This document shows, in pieces, positions 58,001-64,000 of a stretch of 64,000 nt of DNA. Position 1 is the first letter of the stretch, and every line of letters starts with the position of its first letter. This stretch comes from Actinomadura fibrosa (lineage in GTDB: Bacteria; Actinomycetota; Actinomycetes; Streptosporangiales; Streptosporangiaceae). The stretch is from NCBI RefSeq assembly GCF_900659615.1, contig NZ_CAACUY010000003.1, forward strand, positions 62,001-126,000, written 5' to 3'. Made by a program: the position numbers and the translations under genes. A model generated the notes under the pieces. It did not search any database. It saw only the letters and a list, made by a program, of their open reading frames with translations, and was not told where the DNA came from.

Positions 58001-59008
58001 GTGCTGAAGTTCGGACTGGCCGTCATGAACGACTTCCCGCCGGGAGTCGTGCCGGCGGACCGCGTCGCGCTCATGCGCGAGCAGGTGCGCGCGGCCCGGG
58101 AGTCGGGGATCTCCTCGATCTGGGTCCTGCAGCACTACCTCGGCGGGATGCCGACGCTGCAGCCGCTCCCGCTCCTGGCGGCGCTCGCGGCGGACGCGGG
58201 GGACATGCGCCTCGGCACGAACATGTTCATCCTTCCGCTACGCCATCCGGTGGCGGTGGCGGAAGAGTTCTCCACGCTCGACCACCTGACCGGAGGACGT
58301 GCGGTCGCGGGATTCGGCATGGGCTACCGCGAGAACGAGTTCGCGTCGTTCGGCGTCCCCATGGAGGACAGGCGCGGCCGTTACGAGGAGGCGGTGGAGC
58401 TGGTCCGGCGGCTATGGAGCGGCGAGCGGGCCACGTTCGACGGCGAGCACTTCAGGATCGACGGGGAACGCATCAGCCTGCCGCCCGTCCAGCCCGGCGG
58501 ACCGCCCATCTGGGTCGGCGCGGGCCCGCACCGGACCGGTGCGCAGCGCGCCGCCCGGCTGGGAGATGCCTGGATCGTTCCACCGCACGTCGCCCCCGAG
58601 CGGCTGCGGACCGTCCTCGGGCATTACCGGGAGGAACGCGAACGCCTCGGCCGCGGGCCCTCCGAACTGGTCGTCCGCCGCGAACTGGTGCTCGACCACG
58701 ACAGGGAGCGTGCGCGTTCGATCGGTGTCGCCGCCCGTGGAGCCCTCACCCGCAAGTACGCCGAGTACAACGCGCCGCAGAAGGGCGAGGCCTACCGGCA
58801 CCTGCGAAGCGGGCAGGCGGCCGAGGAGGTCGCCGACGCGTCCTACCTGTTCACCGACCCGGAGGGCGCGATCGCCGCGCTCAAGGCCCTGGAGGCCGAC
58901 GGCCTGACGTACGTGATCCTGCGCGCCCAGTGGTACGAACTCGGCCAGGAACAGGTCCTCCGCACCCTGGAGATCTTCAAGAACGAGGTCCTGCCGGCCT
59001 TCGCCTAG
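58001..59008 (+). CDS. LLM-class (luciferase-like) F420/FMN-dependent oxidoreductase
   Basis: A 335-residue TIM-barrel enzyme. It reads KFGLAVMNDFPPGVVPADR, then RLGTNMFILPLRHPVAVAEE, then STLDHLTGGRAVAGFGMGYR and GGPPIWVGAGPHRTGAQRAA, the usual luciferase-like signature positions. Actinobacterial members mostly use F420H2. It probably reduces or monooxygenates a pathway intermediate. The start is GTG preceded by GGGAGG 7 bp upstream; a start at 57974 lacks this. Downstream of the MFS gene in the same operon and convergent with the SnoaL-like gene. Confidence 0.88.
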   Translation: MLKFGLAVMNDFPPGVVPADRVALMREQVRAARESGISSIWVLQHYLGGMPTLQPLPLLAALAADAGDMRLGTNMFILPLRHPVAVAEEFSTLDHLTGGRAVAGFGMGYRENEFASFGVPMEDRRGRYEEAVELVRRLWSGERATFDGEHFRIDGERISLPPVQPGGPPIWVGAGPHRTGAQRAARLGDAWIVPPHVAPERLRTVLGHYREERERLGRGPSELVVRRELVLDHDRERARSIGVAARGALTRKYAEYNAPQKGEAYRHLRSGQAAEEVADASYLFTDPEGAIAALKALEADGLTYVILRAQWYELGQEQVLRTLEIFKNEVLPAFA

Positions 59009-59046
59009 GGCCTTCGGCTAGGGCCTCCGGATCGGCGGCCCTTCGC

Positions 59047-59505
59047 CTACGACCGTGCCCATCCCTTCGCCAGGTCGGTGCCCATGTGGATCTCGATCGT
59101 CTTCTCGGTGAACAGCGGGGCGCCCGCCTGGATCCGCAGCCGGTCGAGGTAGGTGCCCCAGCCGAGCACCGACGTGCCGGCGCGCGCGGTGAAGAGGAAG
59201 TACGAGGCGATCTCCACGACACCCGGTGCCGCCCAGGTCGTCCGGGGGCTGGTGATGAAGTGGCGCTTCTCGGACGGGTCGGCGGCCAGCCGGTCCCGGT
59301 AGAACCCGGCGATCGCCTCGCGTCCGGTGAACTCGCCCAGCCGCGTGCGCAGCACACCGTCCTCGGTGAACAGCGCCGCGATCGAGTCGGGTGCGGGCGT
59401 GTCGAGCGCCGCGGCGTACCGGTGGAGATGGTTGCGCGCCGCCTCCATGTCCTCCAGCCGCCGCAGCCGGCGCAGCAGATCGTCCAGGTCCGGCTCGTTC
59501 TCCAT
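59047..59505 (-). CDS. SnoaL-like (NTF2-fold) protein
   Basis: A 152-residue protein of the SnoaL/ring-hydroxylating-dioxygenase beta/ketosteroid-isomerase-like fold. It opens with helices (LLRRLRRLEDMEAARNHLH, then RYAAALDTPAPDSIAALFTE DG), then beta-strands (FTGREAIAGFYRDRLAA, HFITSPRTTW). Members are small cyclases, isomerases, dehydratases or hydrolases. AGGAGAG lies before the ATG. It follows the ferredoxin-reductase-like gene by 17 bp, so it is co-transcribed. Substrate unknown. Confidence 0.82.
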   Translation of the reverse strand: MENEPDLDDLLRRLRRLEDMEAARNHLHRYAAALDTPAPDSIAALFTEDGVLRTRLGEFTGREAIAGFYRDRLAADPSEKRHFITSPRTTWAAPGVVEIASYFLFTARAGTSVLGWGTYLDRLRIQAGAPLFTEKTIEIHMGTDLAKGWARS

Positions 59506-59522
59506 GGTGGTCTCTCCTGTCG

Positions 59523-60767
59523 TCAGGGCCTTGTCCGGGCGCGGTCGCGGTCCCATGGGGCTTGGTCCAGCAGTTCGTCCAGCGTGGTGCGGGAGGCGAT
59601 CGCGGCCCGGGTACGGGCCACGGCCGCGGGCATGTTCATCGCGACGGCCCCGGTCACTCTGCCCTCGCGCGAGTAGAGACCGAGGAACCGGTGCGAGGCC
59701 GGTGCGCCCGCGGCGACCGTGAGGGTGTCGTCCGCAGAGGGGAGGCCGAGGCACTGGATCTTCACCTCGTACTGGTCGCTCCAGAAGTAGGGCACTTCCG
59801 TCGCCTCCTGGGCTTCGCCGTGCGCGGCCAGCAGGTTCCTGGCGACGAGCGCGGCACCGTCCGCGGTGCTCGTCCAGTGCTCCAGGCGGACCGTCCCGGC
59901 ACCGTACGGGTGCGGCATCCGGGCGACGTCCCCGACCGCCCAGACGTCCTCGGCCGAGGTCCGGCCCATGCGGTCGCACACCACGCCGTCGGCCAGTTCC
60001 AGGCCCGATCCTTCCAGCCATTGCGTGTTCGGGACGGCACCGACCGCGGCCACGACCAGGTCGGACGGCAGGGCGGAGCCGTCTTCCAGCACTACCCGCT
60101 TCACCCCGTCCAGGACGTCGAGGCCGCGGATCCGCGTGGAGGTGAGCACTCGGACGCCCCGGTCCCGGTGGAGCCCCGCGACGAGCTCGCCGACCTGGGC
60201 GCCGAGCGCCCCCAGCATGGGCTGCTCCAGGGTCTCGACCAGCGTGACCTCGGCTCCCCGTGTCCGGGCCGAAGCCGCGATCTCGCAGCCGAGGACGCCT
60301 CCGCCGACCACCGTGACGCGCCGGGCCCCGCGGAGCCCGGCGCGCAGCGACAGCAGGTCCTCGAAGGAGCGCAGCGTGTGCACGCCCGCCCGGCCCGCGG
60401 CGAGCGCCCCGATCATCCGCGGCCGGAGCCCGGTCGCGATCACGAGCTTCCGGTAGCGCAGCTCGCCGCCGCCGTCCAGCACGAGCCGGCGCCCGGCGAT
60501 GTCCAGCGCCGCCGCGCGCACACCGAGCCGCAGGTCAATGCCCAGGTCGGCGTAGGGTGCGGTACGTAGGGGCGCCGCCTCGGCCGGGTCCTCCGGCTGC
60601 GTCAGCAGGCCCTTGGACAGGGGCGGCCGGTCGTACGGCCGGTGCGGCTCGTCTCCGACGAGCGTGATCGGCCCGGCGTGCCCGAGCCGCCGGAGCCGCT
60701 CGGCCGTGCGCAGGCCGCCGAGCCCCGCGCCGACGATGACGATCGTCCCGCCTCCGGCGTTCCTCAT
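59523..60767 (-). CDS. FAD-dependent ferredoxin reductase (rhodocoxin/putidaredoxin-reductase-like)
   Basis: A 414-residue pyridine-nucleotide-disulphide-fold reductase without the redox disulphide. FAD motif is IVIVGAGLGGLRTAERLR, then PYDRPPLSKGLL. The NADH motif is VTVVGGGVLGCEIAASAR. VWAVGDVARMPHPY is the second FAD site. Such enzymes pass electrons from NAD(P)H to a ferredoxin for a P450 or Rieske oxygenase. Neither partner is in this window, so they may lie outside it. GGGAGGG lies upstream. First gene of a two-gene minus-strand operon, divergent from the aldehyde dehydrogenase. Confidence 0.9.
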   Translation of the reverse strand: MRNAGGGTIVIVGAGLGGLRTAERLRRLGHAGPITLVGDEPHRPYDRPPLSKGLLTQPEDPAEAAPLRTAPYADLGIDLRLGVRAAALDIAGRRLVLDGGGELRYRKLVIATGLRPRMIGALAAGRAGVHTLRSFEDLLSLRAGLRGARRVTVVGGGVLGCEIAASARTRGAEVTLVETLEQPMLGALGAQVGELVAGLHRDRGVRVLTSTRIRGLDVLDGVKRVVLEDGSALPSDLVVAAVGAVPNTQWLEGSGLELADGVVCDRMGRTSAEDVWAVGDVARMPHPYGAGTVRLEHWTSTADGAALVARNLLAAHGEAQEATEVPYFWSDQYEVKIQCLGLPSADDTLTVAAGAPASHRFLGLYSREGRVTGAVAMNMPAAVARTRAAIASRTTLDELLDQAPWDRDRARTRP

Positions 60768-60801
60768 CCTTGACCCTCCCGTCGCGAATACCCTATGTTT
60801 C

Positions 60802-60809
60802 ATTATCAT
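60802..60809. promoter_or_regulatory. ATTATCAT motif in the reductase/aldehyde dehydrogenase promoter
   Basis: ATTATCAT within TTTCATTATCATAGATATT, the AT-rich island between divergent genes. It shares eight bases with the 11-mer at 38812 and 47685. Confidence 0.4.
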
Positions 60810-60852
60810 AGATATTCCCTCTCGGGGGCGTCTGAGCAGGATCGGAGTGCGG

Positions 60853-62313
60853 ATGATGGCGGTGCCGATACGCGAATACCCGGAGCTGTTCATCGGGGGG
60901 CGCCGTGTCCCGCCGCGGGGCGGACGCACGGCCGTCGTGCGCAATCCGGCGACCGGCGCGCCCGTCGGCAGCGCGGCGCTGGCCTCGCCCGCCGACATCG
61001 ACGACGCGGTCGCGGCGGCGCGCGCCTCGTTCGATTCCGGGCTCTGGGCGGGCACCGCGCCGCAGCGGCGCGCGGAGGTGCTGCGGGCGGCGGCCGACCT
61101 GCTGGAGAAGCAGGCGCCCGAACTGGCCCGGAGCATCACGGCCGAGCTGGGCTGCCCGATCTGGTTCAGCGAGCGCGCCCACGTCCCGAATCCGATCCGG
61201 CACCTGCGCTACTACGCGGACCTGGCGGAGCGGTTCGGCTACGACGAACGCCGCTCCGACGGCGCGAACACCAGCCTCGTCACCCAGGAGCCGGTCGGCG
61301 TCGTCGCCGCGATCACCCCTTGGAACGGTCCTCTGAGCACGCCGGCGCTGAAGGTCGCGCCCGCGCTGGCCGCCGGCTGCTCGGTCGTCCTGAAGCCGCC
61401 TCCGGAGACGCCGCTCACCGTCCAGGCGCTCGCCGACGCGTTCGCCGAGGCCGGGCTCCCCGAAGGCGTGCTCAGCGTCGTCCCGGGGGACCGCGACGCC
61501 GGTGCGCGTCTCGTCGCGCACCCCGGCGTGGACAAGATCGCATTCACCGGCAGCAGCGCCGCGGGGAAGAAGATCATGGCCGTGGCGGCGGAGCGGATCG
61601 CGCGCGTCACCCTGGAGCTCGGCGGCAAGTCCGCCGCGATCATCTGCGACGACGCCGACCTGGACGCCGTCGTGCCCGCCCTGCTGCCGATGGCCCTCAT
61701 GGTGAACGGCCAGGCCTGCATCGCCCAGACGCGGGTCCTGGTGCCGCGGCACCGCCGCGCCGAGATCGTCGACGCGCTCGCCGAGGCACTGCGCGGCCTG
61801 CCGGTCGGCGACCCGGCGGACCCCGGGACGATGGTCGGCCCGCTCGTGAGCGAGCGGCAGCGCGACCGCGTCGCCGGGTACATCGCGACCGGGCGCTCCG
61901 AAGGGGCCCGCGTCGTCGTCGGCGGGGAGCGGGTCGCTCTCCCCGGCGACCTCGCGGGCGGCTGGTTCGTGCCCCCGACGCTGCTCGCCGACGTCCGCAA
62001 CGCCATGCGGGTCGCCCAGGAGGAGATCTTCGGCCCGGTCCTCGCGGTCATCGAGTACGAGGGCGACGACGAGGCGGTGGCCATCGCGAACGACTCCCGC
62101 TACGGGCTCTCCGGGTCGGTCTGGAGCCGCGACGACCAGCGGGCCCTCGCCCTCGCCCGGCGGGTCCGCACCGGCATGGTCAGCGTCAACGGGCGTCCGC
62201 AGGCGTTCGGCAGCCCTTTCGGGGGCTACAAGGAGTCCGGCGTCGGCCGGGAGATGGGACCCGAGGGGTTCCGCGCCTACCTGGAGACCAAGTCCATCGC
62301 CATCGGGGCCTGA
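60853..62313 (+). CDS. Aldehyde dehydrogenase family protein
   Basis: A 486-residue NAD(P)-dependent dehydrogenase. It has EPVGVVAAITPWNGPL, then FTGSSAAGKKIMA. General base Glu is in LELGGKSAAII, nucleophile Cys in NGQACIAQTRVL, and EEIFGPVLAVIEY completes the motif set. It oxidises an aldehyde to an acid, feeding CoA activation. ATG ATG start; the first is used, with GGAGTG upstream. First gene of a plus-strand operon with two SDR genes (31-bp gap). Confidence 0.92.
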   Translation: MMAVPIREYPELFIGGRRVPPRGGRTAVVRNPATGAPVGSAALASPADIDDAVAAARASFDSGLWAGTAPQRRAEVLRAAADLLEKQAPELARSITAELGCPIWFSERAHVPNPIRHLRYYADLAERFGYDERRSDGANTSLVTQEPVGVVAAITPWNGPLSTPALKVAPALAAGCSVVLKPPPETPLTVQALADAFAEAGLPEGVLSVVPGDRDAGARLVAHPGVDKIAFTGSSAAGKKIMAVAAERIARVTLELGGKSAAIICDDADLDAVVPALLPMALMVNGQACIAQTRVLVPRHRRAEIVDALAEALRGLPVGDPADPGTMVGPLVSERQRDRVAGYIATGRSEGARVVVGGERVALPGDLAGGWFVPPTLLADVRNAMRVAQEEIFGPVLAVIEYEGDDEAVAIANDSRYGLSGSVWSRDDQRALALARRVRTGMVSVNGRPQAFGSPFGGYKESGVGREMGPEGFRAYLETKSIAIGA

Positions 62314-62344
62314 CGGTCCGCGCTTCAGGAACACGAGGAGGGGC

Positions 62345-63193
62345 ATGTCCGGACGGCTGGCGGAGAAGGTCGCGGTCATCACCGGTGGCGCGAGCGGGAT
62401 CGGCGCGGGCACGGTCCGCCGCTTCCACGCCGAAGGCGCCCGGGTGGTCATCGCGGACCTGCAAGAGGGGCCCGGTGAGGCGCTGGCAGGGGAACTGGGA
62501 GACGGCGCGCTGTTCCAGCGCGCCGACGTCACGCGCGAGGAGGACGTCGCCGCGCTGGTCGACGCGGCCGTCGAACGGTTCGGCGCGCTCGACATCATGT
62601 TCAACAACGCGGGCGTGATGGGCGCGCTCGGCCCGATCGACCGGACCCGGCTCGCCGACGCCGACCTCACCATCGCGGTCAACCTGCGCGGTGTGCTCTG
62701 CGGGATGAAGCACGCCGCCCGGGTGATGAAGCCGCGGCGCACCGGAGTGATCATCTCGACGTCGAGTCCGGCCGGGGTCCTCGGCGGGGTCGGCCCGCAC
62801 GTCTACAGCGCGGTCAAGGCCGGGATCATCGGCCTGTCCAACTCGGTCGCCGCCGAACTGCGCCGCTTCGGCGTGCGCTGCAACGTGATCGTGCCGGGCG
62901 CCGTCGTGTCCCCCATGACCGCCGAGCTGGTGGCCGGGGGAGCCGCCGACCTCAGCGGGGCGGACGCCGCGCTGAGCGGCACCGCCTACATGGACCGGCC
63001 GCTGCTGCCCGAGGACGTCGCCGCCGGCGCGCTCTACCTCGCGAGCGACGACGCCTCCTTCGTCACCGGGACCGTTCTCCCGGTCGACGCCGGGATGACC
63101 GGCGCGGGGGGCCCGTCGCCGTTCGCCACCGGCCGCTACGCCGAGCCGATCGGGCTGCTCGAAGCGGGCCGCCGGACGCAGGGGCGGGATTGA
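62345..63193 (+). CDS. Short-chain dehydrogenase/reductase
   Basis: A 282-residue SDR. Cofactor loop is VITGGASGIGAGTVRRF with IADLQEG (Asp, NAD preference). FNNAGVMGALGP follows. Ser is in ISTSSPAGVLGG and Tyr/Lys in VYSAVKAGIIGLSNSVAAEL. It has the long C-terminal loop of the cyclopentanol/cis-diol type (AYMDRPLLPEDVAAGALYLA). GAGGAGGGGC precedes the ATG. Middle gene of the aldehyde dehydrogenase operon. Likely oxidises a cyclic or secondary alcohol. Confidence 0.88.
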   Translation: MSGRLAEKVAVITGGASGIGAGTVRRFHAEGARVVIADLQEGPGEALAGELGDGALFQRADVTREEDVAALVDAAVERFGALDIMFNNAGVMGALGPIDRTRLADADLTIAVNLRGVLCGMKHAARVMKPRRTGVIISTSSPAGVLGGVGPHVYSAVKAGIIGLSNSVAAELRRFGVRCNVIVPGAVVSPMTAELVAGGAADLSGADAALSGTAYMDRPLLPEDVAAGALYLASDDASFVTGTVLPVDAGMTGAGGPSPFATGRYAEPIGLLEAGRRTQGRD

Positions 63194-63245
63194 GCGCCCG
63201 GGGCCCCGGGGCGGCGGGGGACCACGACACGATACGGAGTGCGAC

Positions 63246-64000
63246 GTGCTGACCGACAAGCGGATGCTGGTGACCGGCGCCGGCGCCGGCATGGGACGGG
63301 AGATCGCCGTGGAGGCCGCCCGGCAGGGCGCCGCCTTCGTCGGCGTGGCCGACATCGACGCGGCCGCCGCCGAGGAGGCCGCCGAGGCCGTCCGGGGAGA
63401 GGGCGCGGCGGCGCGGGCGATCACGGTCGACCTCGCCGACGCGGCGCAGGTCCGGGGCATGGTCGAGGCCGCCGTCTCGGCGGCCGGCGGGCTGGACACG
63501 CTGGTCAACAACGCCGGCGTGCTGGACGGGACGGTCGCGCCGGGCGCCACGTTCCTGACGCTGCCCGAGGACGCCTGGGACCGGGTGTACGCGATCAACG
63601 TCAAGGCGGTCTGGGTGGCGACGAAGGCCGCCGCGCCGCATCTGCTGGCGTCCGGCCGCGGGCCCTCGATCGTGAACGCGGCGTCGGTCGCCGGGATGAC
63701 GGGCTATCCGTCGGCGGCCTACCCGTCGAGCAAGGGCGCCGTCATCCAGCTCACCCGGTCGACCGCCATCGAGCTGGCGCCCGGGGTCCGGTGCAACGCC
63801 TTCTGCCCCGGATCCATCGAAACGCCGATGAGCCGGGCCCATCTCGCCGCCGCCGCGGACCCGGAAGCGCAGCTCAGGGCGATGACCGGCACGCACCTGA
63901 TCCCGCGTTTCGGACAGGTCGGCGAGGTGGCCAAGGTGGCGTGCTTCCTCGCCTCCGATGACGCCTCCTTCCTGACCGGCGGCATCTTCCCGGTGGACGG
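63246..64000 (+). CDS. Short-chain dehydrogenase/reductase (3' end outside window)
   Basis: A partial SDR, open to the window edge with 251 codons visible. GTG start with ACGGAG upstream. It reads MLVTGAGAGMGREIAVEAA, VADIDAA (NAD-type Asp), TLVNNAGVLDGTVAPG, then NAASVAGMTGYPSAAYPSSK with the catalytic Ser/Tyr/Lys. CPGSIETPMSRAH and SFLTGGIFPVDG near the end show that only a few residues are missing. It begins 52 bp after the preceding SDR gene. Same operon and probably the same pathway. Confidence 0.88.
   Translation, partial: MLTDKRMLVTGAGAGMGREIAVEAARQGAAFVGVADIDAAAAEEAAEAVRGEGAAARAITVDLADAAQVRGMVEAAVSAAGGLDTLVNNAGVLDGTVAPGATFLTLPEDAWDRVYAINVKAVWVATKAAAPHLLASGRGPSIVNAASVAGMTGYPSAAYPSSKGAVIQLTRSTAIELAPGVRCNAFCPGSIETPMSRAHLAAAADPEAQLRAMTGTHLIPRFGQVGEVAKVACFLASDDASFLTGGIFPVD

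Noticed and set aside
58977-59046. Terminator between the LLM and SnoaL-like genes
   Set aside because: CCTAGGGCCTTCGGCTAGGGCC is mainly a direct repeat of TAGGGCC; I could not build a convincing hairpin.

Overview
The window is high-GC DNA with GTG starts and tightly packed, overlapping genes. The gene families point to an actinomycete of the Streptosporangiales/Actinomadura type: an FxSxx-type RiPP locus, a DevR/DevS-like hypoxia regulon, cydABDC, F420-type LLM oxidoreductases and FadR-type GntR regulators. No rRNA, tRNA, CRISPR array or intact mobile element was seen.

Left end (1-6.1 kb): the 3' part of a NACHT-like NTPase carrying 13 repeats of about 34 residues. Small hypothetical genes follow, then a decayed integrase and a decayed histidine kinase, which suggests an old insertion or deletion boundary.

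Hypoxia/stress region (6.1-25.2 kb): universal stress proteins, two PPOX-fold proteins, an Acg-like nitroreductase, a DoxX-like membrane protein, a DevR-like regulator, a GAF-GAF DevS-like kinase and cydABDC (cytochrome bd and its assembly exporter). Most transcription units carry a GGGACCTT(N)GTCCC-like inverted repeat, so they are probably one DevR-type regulon. Between the intact genes lie many truncated relatives: CBS, Usp, NUDIX, 4Fe-4S, flavodoxin, AAA-kinase, amino-acid permease and GH16 fragments.

Central region (25.5-37.2 kb), the most novel part. First comes a three-gene cassette with tight junctions: a membrane protein, a P-loop ATPase and an AAA+ ATPase with a coiled coil. It is followed by a divergent FxSxx-like radical-SAM RiPP locus. 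This consists of a 66-residue precursor with an internal Phe-Glu-Asn instead of a C-terminal FxSxx, FxsT, a 347-residue protein with an internal duplication, a cation/proton antiporter, and the radical-SAM enzyme FxsB on the other strand.

Right half (37.2-64 kb): a secreted tannase/feruloyl-esterase-like enzyme, a peptide-type ABC importer with a fused permease-ATPase, a FadR-type GntR regulator and a large catabolic cluster. The cluster has enoyl-CoA hydratase, SDRs, thiolase, a pair of acyl-CoA dehydrogenases, amidohydrolase, an esterase-GntR fusion, CaiB-type CoA-transferase, Baeyer-Villiger monooxygenase, MFS transporter, LLM oxidoreductase, SnoaL-like protein, ferredoxin reductase and aldehyde dehydrogenase. 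Together they look like uptake and oxidative ring or side-chain degradation of a cyclic carbon source (terpenoid, steroid-like or alicyclic), ending in CoA-thioester beta-oxidation. The substrate cannot be read from sequence. A short motif, TGATTATCATG or its core, recurs in the divergent promoters of this half.
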